From Monomorium pharaonis (lineage: Eukaryota; Arthropoda; Insecta; Hymenoptera; Formicidae): a stretch of 64,000 nucleotides of DNA. The notes under the pieces were generated by a model. That model did not search any database. It was given only the letters and a program-made list of their open reading frames with translations, and had not been told where the DNA came from. Where the stretch lies: assembly GCF_013373865.1 (NCBI RefSeq), contig NC_050472.1:26931190-26995189 (forward strand). Direction: 5' to 3'. A program made the translations under genes and the position numbers. Of the stretch, positions 1-12,694 are shown piece by piece. Each line of letters opens with the position of its first letter. The first letter of the stretch is position 1.

Positions 1-452
1 ACGAGTTAGACACGCGATGATTTCACTTTTCAAACTCTGTCTTACTTTCATTCAACTTTATTACATAAAAGGTATATCTTTTAAAAATGTTTACTAGTCA
101 AAAGAAGAGATTTGATTTCTCTTCATTATTTTGAAGCGTCATGTATATTTTATAATAACATTATATATATTTGGCAGTTTTATATATAGCATATTATATT
201 TTTTAATTAAAAGATTTATACTCATGGTTACGTCCATTCCTTTTATATTATAATCTTAAATTAATAAGCTCGATAAAAAATAAGAAAGATCATTATTTGA
301 CTTAGGCCAAGTTATAGAACCTTGGCACATTCTGAGTGTGCAAACGTTGATCGATATTTTTTTCTTTTTTAATAGGCCCGTGTCTATGATTATAATTAAA
401 TGGCAATTAATGTTCAGTCTTTCGTGGCGAATTCATCATTAACAATACTTTT
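1..452. other. AT-rich 3' flank of the CIB1-like gene
   Basis: I see no coding region here. The sequence is AT-rich. A hexamer reading AATAAA on the minus strand lies at 57-62 and could be the polyadenylation signal of the minus-strand EF-hand gene that ends at 453. That would imply a 3' UTR of about 390 bases. This is an inference from the motif alone. Confidence 0.4.
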
Positions 453-1513
453 TTACAAACGAATGCGAAAACTCCTGTAAAAAAATGTTAATGTTACTGA
501 TGAATAGAATTGCGATTTTATAATAACAATCTTTTGAAGTGTCTCTTACTTAGCAAAATCGCTGCTCTTTTCTATAATGTGCTCGAACTCGGCAAAGCTG
601 AGCGCACCATCGTCATCCAGATCAGCCTCATCAAGAATATACTGAAGAAGCTGCTGCATGTCGCTGTCGTTCAATCTCTGGGGTGCGGTTAATCGGTCGA
701 CCACCTGCCGCAAGTCTCCCACACCGAGCATGTCGTCACCATCAAAATCTTCACAAATAAAATTCTATTACTCAATTAAAAAAAAAACATTTCAGCATCG
801 TGAATAACTAACTGAATAACTGTACACTTACCAAATATCCTAAACGCATGTTCGGCCTTCACGGCCTTTGGAGCAGCGTCACTGAATACAGACATCATGT
901 CCAGGAAATCTTCAAAGGTACAATCGCCGTCCTGACTGGAACTAAAGACCTTGCAGATCCTGTCGCCAAAAGGATTCACTCTCAATTCGGGATACTGCAA
1001 GATCTTAGACATTGGCAGCTTTGCGTTTTTGTTATGCCCAACTTTCTCCGGGGCGAGTGCCTTGAATTTCTGATGTGCACTATTAAGAGAAGAACAAATA
1101 TCATTTCACGTATAATAATTAATATAATAAATTAAATTAAAATTATAATAAAAAATTCTCAACAAACAATATCAGTTTTGTCAATAATACTCACTATAGA
1201 ACTTCCTTTTTAGTGAAGTATGTTAAATCCTATCAATAAAAGAAAAAATGCAATTAGATTAAGAAAACTTTAAGAAACTAAAAATAAGTTCTTGTGTGCT
1301 AAAAAAGTTTTTCAGAATTTTTATACAAATTTAAATAGTTTTCAGAAAAATATTGAGAAAGTCTACATCTTTTCTGTCTATTAAAAAATTATATAGAAAT
1401 TCTGAAAAACTATATAAAAAAGTCTAAGAAAAAATTCACCTACAGAAAAAAAGCAATTTCACCTGATAGTCCTGCAGCTCCTCCTCCGTAAACTGACTTT
1501 TTCCCGCACCCAT
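453..1513 (-). CDS. CIB1: calcium and integrin-binding protein (CIB1-like), 5 coding exons
   Basis: This encodes a small EF-hand protein of the CIB family, which are calcium/magnesium sensors that bind integrin tails, kinases or mechanotransduction channels. Exons on the minus strand are 1513-1463, 1229-1195, 1079-832, 748-550 and 474-453, giving 184 residues. The start MGAGKS fits an N-myristoylation signal. Family landmarks are visible: DLTYFTKKE near the N terminus, ELRVNPFGDRI, and FEDFLDMMSVFSD. Two good EF loops occur, DFDGDDMLGVGD and DLDDDGALSFAE; an earlier loop is degenerate, as in the family. The last exon is only 22 bases. Its acceptor (TTACAG) joins the AA|GTAAGA donor at 550/549 and restores the family ending SFRIRL. 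Reading straight through the donor would give a false stop at 546-548. The sequence looks closer to CIB1 than to CIB2/3. Confidence 0.9.
1310..1430 (-). repeat. dispersed repeat family, copy 1 (in CIB1-like intron 1)
   Basis: Read on the minus strand, this stretch carries the order GATGTAGACTTTCTCA, TATTTTT, TTTGTATAAAAATT. The same order appears on the plus strand near 18950, 34050 and 54780. The match is imperfect and AT-rich, so it is probably an old, degenerate interspersed element. It sits in the first intron of the EF-hand gene. Confidence 0.5.
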
Positions 1514-2102
1514 TCTAACAAATACACCTTGGTCACTTCAATTATCCTTACGAAGATGTTCGGCCATCATTAATTAACGCAGCTGATGACTAATTTGTGA
1601 GATATGTTCCACATTACACTTGTCACAGTTGTTTTGTAGCTTAAACGATGTGGTTTCGTCGAGAGAGGAAGCATCGAATAAATATGTTTCCTAAACTTAT
1701 CTGTCGATTACCTATTTCGAAATCTTTGGGCAAGAATGAATCGTCACACACCATCAGATGAGCTCTTGCACTTGTGCTTTTAAAGAGCGCTGTTTATTGA
1801 TCAGCGCGCCGATGCGAGATGTGAATTCGTTGGGCTTCAGCACCTGCGATTTCCTTTATCTACACTCACTGCAGTACAAAGGAGATACGGATATATATTC
1901 TAACTTTAGCGGAAGGAAGAAGCAAGAAGGAAAGTGGAGAAGACGCGAAGAGTTCACGGAACCGGAGGCAGTGAAGACGAAAGACGAAAACTGCTGACTG
2001 CTGACTTCTGAGTTCTGAATGCTTCTGAACAGCTTCTGAACGAAGAGCGAACGGAACTTAAATAAACGAACGCTAAAGTTCTCGTCCAACAGAAGACGAA
2101 CG
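1514..2102. other. spacer upstream of the CIB1-like gene
   Basis: This is the 5' flank of the minus-strand gene and of the small plus ORF at 2103. The 1900-2070 stretch is purine-rich and carries imperfect CTGCTGA/TTCTGA reiterations. A weak open frame at 1758-1997 has low-complexity content and no family resemblance. I see no supported gene. Confidence 0.4.
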
Positions 2103-2204
2103 ATGGAAAAAGTGGGCAAGATCGTCAAAGATGTTTTCTACGATCAGTTCAAGTGGTGGGTTTACAAGGAACTATCGTCGTTCGATCGAGAGAACGCGAA
2201 TTAA
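2103..2204 (+). CDS. possible 33-residue small ORF
   Basis: A short ORF begins MEKVGKIVKDVF and ends RENAN. It is rich in charged and aromatic residues, with an FKWWVYKEL core that could form an amphipathic helix. The codons are GC-balanced compared with the surrounding AT-rich DNA, and a purine-rich leader precedes it. I do not recognise a family. No splice donor is clearly needed, so it could be a complete micropeptide or the first coding exon of something else. It has no signal peptide or transmembrane segment. The call rests on composition only and is weak. Confidence 0.3.
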   Translation: MEKVGKIVKDVFYDQFKWWVYKELSSFDRENAN

Positions 2205-3504
2205 ACTCGATGGTACTTGGCGAACATAACCTTAAATCGGCCGCCGGTCATTTCACTCCAACATTTTTTAAACAAATTATCAACGAATTATCGTTAATTC
2301 TTTAATATTAAACCGCCATTATATTGTGCATTTTGTTTAGCTGAAACTAATGTGTGTAATTATCCCAATTGTTTCGAGTAACAATTGTAGAAAATTATTT
2401 ATGCAAAAACGTGTATTAGATTATGCATTAGAGATTGAGAATAGCAAATTGAATGTTAGAATTCAAGATCCATGAAACTAATTAAAATTAACCTTTTTAA
2501 CGATCAGATGTATAATAACAATGAAATCGTTTTCTGTGAATTTTTTGTAAAACCATAAAATAAACAAAGTTATGAGTTGAATCCAACACCAATCTCATTT
2601 TTAGAAGATCAACAAATAGTGTAATTAATATAATTAATTAATAGAATGATCCTTAATATGCAATCCTCAATTTCTAATGCATATTTTTACAAATATTTTC
2701 AATGTATATTGATCTATTGTGTCTACAATTTCTGTAATATAAATATCTCATCCACTTGGTTTCTTACAGGTCGATAGTGAAAAACATTGCTTTCTTTGCC
2801 CTTGGTGTCAAAATCGCCATTGAGTGCAATGGAATGACCCTCATGCCACCAGTTTCCGTTTAAGTCCATTATGAAGCCATAGAATTCAGGGGAGATCTGT
2901 CCAAACGTCCCACCAGTTTCTTGCGTCACACCAATTCACAATCATTGCAGGAATACGCTTGATTTTATCTGTATTATATAAAACTGTATATTTTGTATTT
3001 TAAATACGCTTGTTAAAGAATTGTTGATAAAAAAGAATGTACAGTAGCTGCTGTTGCATGTATTTAAAATGCCTTTTACCCAGTTCTAATTCAGTAAAAG
3101 AAAATACCAAAAAAAATTAGTAAAATAAAATGTAATTTAAAAAATAAATTTATTTGGAATTAGTAAGTTTAAACTTAATACTTAAATTATAATTCAGTTT
3201 AACTGAATATTTGATTTAAGTTTTTTAAATAACTTTTAATTGCTTGCTTTTTTGTCCTTATTTTTATTGCTCTGCAAATGCGAGCTGTACTTAATATTTC
3301 CTTTAACTTAATTAGTAATCAAATTTAATTGATGCCAAGTTTTAAGCTATGTTTAGATAACCCAGCCAGACGAATTTACTACAGAACAGTACAAAAAATC
3401 GGGCCTATATGTCAAAGAACAAAAGTTAATTTTATTTGTGGAATAGCAAATCAATTGTTGATTGGATTAGCCGTCATACGCAGATTGAAAAAAAGCGCTA
3501 TTTT
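2205..3504. other. AT-rich spacer between the small ORF and the MROH1 promoter
   Basis: The sequence is mostly AT-rich without clear genes. It contains one isolated open frame on the minus strand (2723-2929, listed separately). A 74-codon plus frame at 3329-3553 runs into the MROH1 promoter and does not resemble a known protein. Confidence 0.4.
2723..2929 (-). other. unrecognised minus-strand open frame, possible gene fragment
   Basis: About 68 codons are open on the minus strand. The composition looks protein-like: Gly, Asn, Trp and Asp residues in a core reading DLNGNWWHEGHS followed by NGDFDTKG. It begins with GTG rather than ATG, has a stop two codons upstream, and has no obvious splice acceptor there. 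It therefore looks like a fragment of a decayed gene or transposon, not an intact gene. I cannot name the family. Confidence 0.3.
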
Positions 3505-3516
3505 AAAGATGGCGCC
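3505..3516 (+). promoter_or_regulatory. YY1/Pho-like site in the MROH1 promoter
   Basis: AAAGATGGCGCC resembles the AAGATGGCGGC element bound by YY1 in vertebrates and Pho in flies. That element often lies near transcription starts of housekeeping genes. It lies about 350 bases upstream of the MROH1 start codon, in an otherwise AT-rich flank. The assignment is by motif only. Confidence 0.35.
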
Positions 3517-3867
3517 GCGAAACCCCCCGATAAATACTCCAGACGACGTATAATCGGTATAATATATATGAACATCTAATCTGAAGATCTCTTGCGAATT
3601 CACGTGCTGATTCAGCACTGATCGTGATGGTTGGATTATCGTACGATTGAATATTAATTCAGTCGAGGCTGCAACTGATATTTGGAGGTATTATCGCAGT
3701 CTCGCAGATGATTTATTGCATATGATGATAGAACATCTTATACGACGACTTTATTATTGCGTGAGACGTGTGACAAGTGGTCCTTCGTGACTTAATGTCA
3801 ATAAAAATATAAATTCGCAAGATTTAGAATATTTCTCGCCGGAACTTGGTGCTTGCGGTTTGTCAAC

Positions 3868-6800
3868 ATGAAGGAGGAACTGGAGGATAACTGTAACTCC
3901 GAGCTATCAGGTAAATTTGAAAAATTACGAATGATTGGAGCTAAAGAAACCAAAGTATTTTACTAATGAAATAATAGTATTTAATACGAATTAAAATAGA
4001 ATATTATATAGAATATTATATACGTGTATATATTTATAGCTGTTATCGGAGCCTTATTAGACACCTTAGATGACAAGAATCAGGACGTAAAGCGGTCCGT
4101 GATCGAATCGATTGAAAGGATAAGTAAGAAGAATCCAGAAGTCGTCATTCATGCTGCCATATATTTTTGGGAGATGCACAAAAAGGTTGATATTGATCGC
4201 AATTTAAATTGGAGTTTACTGCTATCACATGATTGTTGTATGATTGTTGCTGTTTAAAGATTTCCACAGAGCACATGGCATCTCTGTTAAACATATTAAC
4301 CGATGTATGCAGACACTTGGCTGCGTGTTTAAGCACATTAAACACACAGTTAAGCGTAGATCTGGTGACATCTCTCGCCGAGGTAGCAGTAAACGAGCTA
4401 GTAGGGGAGACCGAAAATGAAGCAGCCGAGTTGTTGATCCAGCTTTGCAAGATACACTGTATGCAAACTACAGGTCAACTTTTAACTAAGTACGCATTAA
4501 TAGCATTTTTTGCAGCTATAAATTAACGATAAATATAAATTAACTTATTTGCAACAAGCATTGTAAAAGTTTAATATAATATTGATCTGCTATAAATTGT
4601 GATATGTATTTATAGATTGGAACCTGGAGTAATTCCTAATCCCGCGATAGTTTTTACTATAGGAAAACTTGCAGAGGCCAATCCACATGGAATGCTATCA
4701 TTTGTTAAAATAACATTGACCATCATGCTTCCAATGCTGAATCAGATACGCGAAGAAGTCCTCAAACAGGCGATTTGCTTCAGTAAATATGACACATTTT
4801 GTAATATTTAGGTAAGATTAATGAAGCTTTGTGTAAATGGATTTTATTTCCTTCAGTGATTTCAAAGTTTTGCGAAGCTATAAACGATCACCTAATGAAT
4901 GGAGACTCGACTCTTGGAATTAATAAACAGACATTTGTGGATGAAATTTGTTCTGTCTTTGATTTTTTGACGCACAATTGGTTAAAGACATCGCGCGATT
5001 CCAAGTCAACAGAGGCTATTTTAATGACACTTGTGCCTATGGTTTCCTTGCTGCCTGCGCAACAGGACAGCGAAAGAATTGTAAAATTGATACCCATATG
5101 CTTAAGTCTTTGCAGAAAGCAAAATGTACGTTTAGCTGCTGTAAGGTGAGTTTCATAATCTGTAATAAGTTTATTGTCTATACAATATTGCATCATGTTT
5201 TTCTTTTTTGAATACTTTATTAAGTTCAATAAAAATTTTTGTTTTTATTTAACTAATATTATTATCATGTTAACAGAGTTTTAGCTGTGATTTTAAGCTC
5301 TGTTCAGACTAAAAATAACAAAGAGGCAATCCGCCCATTCATGGAGAGTATCCATCAAACTCTATTTGAATTCGTCAGCGTTTGTCCTTTCGAAGCTGCC
5401 CGGGACACGGTTCTTATACATTACGAAGTATTACAGTGTTCCAGGTCATTAGTTGTCTTGTATCCTGAAGAAGGTCTTGATAGGTAACTAAAAATGTTTC
5501 ATATTGAGTTAAATTTAAATATAACTGTGAAAGTTTTAATCAGTTCTATTTTTCGCTTTCTCACAGAATCTTGCAACAATTGAAGTCACCAATTTCTAAT
5601 CAACGCGCTCGTGCTTTGGTAGTTCTCAGGCACCTCATAAACACTCTTCCGCCAGAGGTATACACGAAATAGTTTCGTTAACAAGCATGAGTTTTTTTTT
5701 TTAATTGTATACCATTTCATTAGGATGACGGATCCTTGCAAAGAATCGCACTTAGCCTGCAGGAGTCTCTTGGAGAGAACGGCGCGCTCCAAATGGTCGG
5801 CGCTATAGTGGCACTCGCGGCACGGCCAACGTTTCCTCTTCTACCGTCGCAGAGAGCTAAATTTGTTCGCTATATGGTACATAAACGATGTAATATTGGA
5901 GAAAAATAATTGAGAAATTAATTAAAGAATCTTATCCTTCGATTATAACTGTAACTGAGTGTTGATATATCTTGTCAAATTATGCGCCAAATAATTTTTG
6001 TCTTAAAAGATACTTCTAAGTTGAATGAAAAAGTAGTATTACAATATTAAATTAACAATCAATATAATGATAACGATACTAACAAGCATCTTTTATAGAA
6101 ATAATTTTATAGAAATAAGAACCTTTTCTCCTCAAACACTATGAATTATTTGTTACGAAAATTAATCTTAGCCAGGGATTGAACTTGGATTTTGTTATTT
6201 TTTGGAATGAGCGTATCTGAGAAATTAACTTTGTTTTGTTAAAATAGGTATCACATTGTGAAATGAAGAGTGACGATGATACGGAGGACGCATGTTCCGA
6301 AGCTTTATATCTGCTTGCAACGACAGTTGACGGTGTCGAATCTTGGCTGTGGCCGTGTTTGATAAGCGCATTGCTGGATCCGGCTTGTGTAACATCCGTA
6401 AGTAACAATTCTAATCACTTAAAATATTCATATATTAAATTTTACTTTCGATTATTATTCTTTTCTATTTGTAGGTCATATCTGTGTTGAATTCATTGAC
6501 TCCATTGGCGAAAAAAATTATATGTGACGAAAATTCTTCAACAAATGAGAGGGATTTTCCTGGTACAAAAGTCTTAGGCAGATGCTTGGAATTGTTAGGC
6601 AATCCGGTTAATCGATCTGCAGTGATGGCCTTTTTAAAGACGGCAGCACCCTTAGTAGGACATCAAGTAAAGTCTTATTGGGACAAGAAGCTGGAGGAAC
6701 TTTTACAGGAACTTTTTCAAGAGGAACTTGCAAGAATCACTGAAGACAGCTCTACAAAAGTGAAAGACACTAAGCAGTGGTAATATTTTTTGTTTATAGA

Positions 6801-9800
6801 TTAATTTGATTTATATATTGCTAAGTTAATTGTAACTTCCTTTTTGATAATCAAATATTAAAAATAGTATATTTTGAGCCGCTGATTCTGTGTAAATTAA
6901 TGCAGTATATTTCACACTTTAATTCATACATACAATTGAATTCTTTTTTAATTTGTGTAGGGATTTAATCTGGGAAAAAAAGGTGGTAGAGTGGTTAGAG
7001 GAGAGTATGAAACTAGAAGGAGAGTCATGGGGCGCGAAGCTTGCTGACGAACTTGCTTTGAAGGCAAGTGCACCGGGTGTAGCACCGCTTTTGGGAGCTA
7101 CGTGCAACAACAACGCTCACATCACCTTGCTCGTCGAACTTGCGCGTTCTCACGGCACAACCAAGGAATTCGCGCGAGCGGTTGGCATCTGTGCGAAACG
7201 GCATCTGAGCATCGTGTTGAAATTAATGGAGGAATTTTGCACCGCCGAGGATGCAAGGAAAGCTCCTTTGAGATTATTAGGTTTTGTAAAAGACACGAAG
7301 GCCGCCGCTACCGCCGAGGCTGCGAAAGCAGGTTTACTGCAAGCTTACGCCGAGATTGCTCAGAATGGGGATCCGCAGGAACTTTTTCCCATGTTTGAAA
7401 AGCACGTATTACCGTGGACTATGAAACAGTTGCATGATTGTAAGGAACTGTTTACGAAAGAAGCAGGATTATCAGTCTTGGAACAAGTAAGTTAGTTTAA
7501 TCATAATTGAGCCATGCATCATGCAATTCAATCTTGTTGATTTGTAGGTGGCAAACGCTGTTCATCCCACAAAGTTACCTGAATCTAAGGGCCTGCGCGC
7601 AAAGGCTACTGCTTTGGCTACTTTATTGGGAATTTTGCAGTCGTCGACTGGATACAGACCGTTGCAACTATATCCGGCGATATTAAAAGCAGCAAACTCT
7701 CTAATGTACGTTTCATTTAATGATTTGTTGAATATATGAATTTTATAAATCTACATTTTTATAGACGTATACCACCAGCGCTAAATAATGAAGAAAGAGA
7801 AATTTTCCTTAGTGCAGTATTGGATAAGACGATTAGTGCCAGTTCAGAGGTACCAAAATCAAGAGTATTATTATTATTCTTGATTATTATCAGTAATTAA
7901 TTAATATCTCTATTTTAGATTGCTCTGCAATCACATCCAGAAATAATGCAGCAAGTCATAGACAAGCTGGGAACTGTGTCCAGCGAAATTGTATCCGATT
8001 CAGCAGATGCGCTAGCTGAGCTAGTTGACATATTGTTACCCTGGATGCAGTCTAAATCAAATGTGGAGAGAAAAATTACTTTGTTGGTGCTACATACAGT
8101 GCTTCAGTAATTATTACAATATACAATTACTTTACATATATTTTTGTTTTTATTAAATATACATGCCATAAATTCTTAATGTGTTCTCTTTTATAGGTCT
8201 TATTATAATTCGTTGAAATATACATATCCAGGCGGCAAGTTGGATGCTGGAAAACTAGTAGGAAGAACTTTATGCTGGTGTGCGGACACCGAATTCGCAT
8301 TGAGGCCACTGGCAATAGATTGCATGCTTCTCTCTCTAGACATTGCAGCCCGTCATCGACATGCATTGCCCGATAATACTTTGAATGAAGACATACAACA
8401 AATAAAAAAAGAACTTATAATCGAAGACTCATTGGTATCCTACGGAGCCGTACAAGTTAGTTCGTGCAATTAAATATGTTTCAAATTATCACGGTTAATC
8501 TTACTGCGATAATAATCTTGACAACAGATAAAGAAACTATCAGGTATAATTTCTTATTGTAAACAGAGATTGGCTAACGTGGTATCGCAGAAGATCCCCA
8601 ACGGCGAAATAGTTAGCTTAGCGGAAGGATTGATCGAAGGCTTGTTGTTCTATGGAGAAGCGAGCCTGATAGCGGGCATAGCTCTCTCGCAACATTTTCA
8701 AATTAAAGGATCGGAGATATCCAGGACAGATGTTTGTTTAGTCGGTATGTAAAATCCAAATTATTTCTTTACCAGTCGTTAAAAATCTTTATCCAATTTT
8801 ACAATATATTGCTCAAATGTTTTTGCTGTTTATGTAGACAGTATTATTGCCCAAATGAGACAGATGGAAAATGCAAGTTGTAGGTATATAGCAACGGTGG
8901 CTATAGTGTCACTGATGAAGCATCATCCGGAAGAAGTAACCGAGCATCTTTTGTCTCAGCCGTTACCATTGGATCCGGGTACCGCATTGTGCTGGAAAGA
9001 AATTGGCAATAATGACTTCCTCGGACCCCGAGTAAATTTTTTATACACCATTATACGTATCGTTTGTACTGCGTGTACAATGTACATAGATATATACATT
9101 ATCATAAACTTTTTTTCAGGCTTTAGAGATGTTGTTGATAAAACTCGAATCCACCAATCTGTTTTCTGATGTTACTATTCCGTCTGTACATTCGGGATGC
9201 AATAATACTGCATCCTTCCCATCTTTGGCAGCCATTGTGGGCTTGAAGCATCTTTTTGAATCTTCGCACGTGGAAACCTTGATTGCCGGAAGCAAACAGT
9301 TGGCGGGATTGTTATCGACTCTCCTCAAGTATCTATCGGGCTGGCTGTACGTTGACGCTCCCACGTCGTTGATAAATACAAAATTTGGATATGTGCCGAA
9401 CCGAGCGGCGCAGAAATTAAATCCGCACACTGAAGTATATTCTATATTAACTCACATATTAATAATCATCGAGCCGAACACTGCAGTCAACTTGTCTACA
9501 GAGATTGTACGTATCAAAGCGTTTTGTAATTGTTTAGACTTCAACCCAATGTGAATTTTTTGCATTTAGGGATTTGCTTCCGAAACGCAAACTGAGGAGA
9601 CTCTAATATCGACAGTACGAATATTAATGAAATGTATATCGACTAGAAGCGAGGTCCTGTCAAACATGACGCAATACATGGGCAAATTGATGAGTAGCAC
9701 AATAGCCATACAACGAGCAGTTGCTGCTACTTTTTATTCGGAACTGATTGGCAAAATAGATTGCGGAGCTATATGGCTTGATGCTATAATTAATATGCTG

Positions 9801-10814
9801 CACGATGCTAAGGCCGATTCATCGTCCTTGGTACGAAAGCTCGCTACCATCGGACTTGCTAGGATAGCCTACTTAGACCCGAGACAGGTAAAGTATCCTT
9901 TTCCAATGCGTTATTTTTATATATTGACCAACGAATGTCTTTTAGGTCGATGAATATTTCGATAATTGCATGGATGCCTTACTCGATGGACTGGAAGAGA
10001 TTGCTGGAGAAGGCGGTGCAGAAGTAGTACTTGAATCATTACGTGGTCTCTCAGTGCTGCTGTCAGTTCAATACAAGAGGCCCATCAGTCCGCGAGTAGT
10101 GCTGGCTTTGAAACCGTTCATCGAGAAAGAAAACTGGGAGATGAAGCTTGCTGCTATAAATGCTCTGGGCGCGATAGCAACCAATTGGCAGAGATCAATT
10201 GCATCGCCGAATGACGATTTGATCGATCATCTATTGGGCTGTTTGCCGTCTCTGATAATAAGATTGGAAGATACGAATATAACAATAGTTAAGGTACATT
10301 TACATCACATTATTATACAATTATCATGTATTATTTAATTACATGTTTGGATGTTTATTTATCCAACAGACTGCACAGGAAACCCTATGTAAAATTACAA
10401 GTATCGTGCAAAGTGAGAAATTATCGCATGTGATACGTAATAATTTGGGACCACAAGCAAAGTTTAATTTTGAAGATTTTTCCAAAGATTTGATAAACTG
10501 TTTGAAAGAGGAATTTCCACAGAGAGCAGAAGAACTAAGGTAGATGTACAATATCGTAATCTGTTTGTAAAATTTAATTTAATATTTAAATAGCAAAACG
10601 TATTCTAAGTTTTTTTTATATCAGAAACGCTGTTGTTCGTGGCTACTCCAGATCGGAAAATTATCACACCAGAGCCACGTCCGCGCTGCTCTTAGGATTG
10701 TTCGATTCCCCGAGGCCCGAAGATGTACAAAGACTGTTACAACTCTTACGTGATAGAGAAAGTATTGTGAGAATGCGCGCCTCGCAAGCTCTTTCATTTT
10801 GCTTTACACTTTAG
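3868..10814 (+). CDS. MROH1: maestro heat-like repeat-containing protein 1 (MROH1), 22 coding exons
   Basis: This is a 1593-residue HEAT-repeat protein of the MROH1 family (human about 1640), a scaffold linked in other animals to lysosome-associated functions. Coding exons are 3868-3910, 4040-4185, 4260-4489, 4616-4782, 4857-5145, 5277-5483, 5567-5657, 5724-5876, 6248-6397, 6475-6779, 6961-7486, 7548-7705, 7765-7849, 7919-8106, 8197-8455, 8567-8744, 8838-9031, 9120-9506, 9570-9887, 9946-10293, 10370-10539 and 10625-10814. All junctions are GT-AG and keep frame. Family landmarks include ALLDTLDDKNQDVKRSV at the start, EPGVIPNPAIV, a DTEDACSEALYLLATTVDGV block, and a final RDRESIVRMRASQALS HEAT helix. 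No transmembrane segment or signal peptide is apparent. Exon 3 has an alternative donor at 4474 that would break the frame, so the donor at 4490 was chosen. Confidence 0.93.
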
Positions 10815-12522
10815 CGCAGGTGATGTCTCAGTAGTTCGAAAATTTAGATTTCTAAACATTTAAATCTATATTTTGGTTCTTTTGATATAATAGATCAAAA
10901 GTCAATTTATTTTCACAGACCATATTATAATATGCAACAAATGTTTTATTGTAATTGATTTTCTAGATAGAATATAAATAGATATTTAATTTATTAGGAT
11001 CATGTGAAAAGAGACATTTGTAAATGAATTGATACCGTTACTTATAATCAGCCAATTAATAGGTTGCGTTTTTCTCTATCGACACTTCACATGCAATGTA
11101 TGGGCTATATCCTGTATACGATGAAGGCAACTTGTCATAAATAATGCTTAATTTATTTTCATTAATTAATTTCCTTATTGTGCGTTTTTTTTCCGGCATT
11201 TTTTTACATGCATGTGTTTCTGCATCGCTATAAAAATTGTCAAATTATTTAGCCTTATAAAAAAATTGAAAAGATAGTGATGAGAATGTTGTATTTTTTT
11301 ATATACACTTTTTCTTTTCGAGTTTTTTCTTTTTTATCATAGCAAGTATCATCCACGAGGACAGAACGACTTTGCATGTTATCTCATTTTCTACCAGCTC
11401 CTTGATATCTTGCTAGGAAACGTGATATTGCTTGTTGATCATTTAACTGTAAATTACATCGATCTGTTTAATTGCTGCGAAGTTCATGAAAAATTTACAA
11501 TGGTTGTATGTTAAGTAGAATAATATAGGTTTTTCGTACTCCATGCGTCTTTTTGATAAACAAAAAGGTTGTACTTTAAAGTCATCCCAAACTTAATTAA
11601 TTTTTTTTTTTCGCCGCCTGGTTCATCGTTGTTTTGTATATAAAATCAATTATTAATTTTCTCTTATTTTTATCTTGCACGTCGTCTAAACTTATGCCTG
11701 GCACTATATACTTTCTTGGTCGCTCTATGCATCAACAAAAACTTTAGAAATTTGTCTGTACTAATATATATGTATAAAAACGATTACGTGTATGGAAATA
11801 AGTTAATTTTGTCATAAATCACTTAATCGTGCTCTCCAGATATTGGTCTCCAAGAATATGTCTTTTTCTCTGTTGCTTTTACACTGACATTAGTCATATC
11901 CTTTGATTCCCACAGTGCATCGAATGCGGGACGTTTTGCATAATTAAATCGTTCTAAAGTATCGTAAGCTGTAATCATATGTTGCGATTGCGATGACATT
12001 GCCGATTTTATCCTCGCAAAAGCAAAACTTCTATTGCAATCTATTGAAATTAGAAACCGAAGATGCAGAAATTAGACTTTTATAATTCCTGATGAATTAA
12101 TTGCATCAAATAATAGAAATATTTATATATGGGTTAGTTTTTGATACAACATTTGGGAAATATCTGATTTGCATGATCGGTGAATTTAAAACATCGATTT
12201 CACACAGAGCGCAGTTTACGTTGCTGTAAAAACGACAACTGTTTTAGCAAATACTGAATTGAACATACATACATACTTTTATATGGGTAACTTTTATATA
12301 GATACATAATAATAAATGTGGTGATATGTAATTAGTAGACGTAGCTGTTTAAAAAATGATCCAAATTTTTAATATATATTCTTAATAATAATTTTTTAAG
12401 ATATTCGTGCTATCTTATCCAGTATGCATGATACGTTCATACAACAATCGTATAAGATCCCACTTACGACTTTAGCAAATCAACATAAAATACTTTATGT
12501 TATTTACACTTTATATTTATAC

Positions 12523-12575
<53 letters not shown>

Positions 12576-12694
12576 TCTATATATGTATGTATTTAGCTAA
12601 ATATTTTTAATAAAAATTGTATATAACAATATAATAGTGTGCAACGTCCTACCTGAATAGAAAAATTTGTAATAGTATAATAAATGTAAGGTAA
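10815..12694. other. MROH1 3' flank / CCDC28 3' flank, no gene seen
   Basis: About 1.9 kb of AT-rich sequence lies between convergent genes. It should hold both 3' UTRs and contains the (TA)n tract listed separately. No open frame over 60 codons resembles a protein. Confidence 0.5.
12529..12566. repeat. (TA)n microsatellite
   Basis: A nearly perfect run of about 19 TA dinucleotides lies in the spacer between convergent genes. Confidence 0.9.

Noticed and set aside
546..548. Stop codon as the true end of the CIB1-like gene
   Set aside because: It lies within an AA|GTAAGA donor, and the downstream 22-base exon restores the conserved C terminus.
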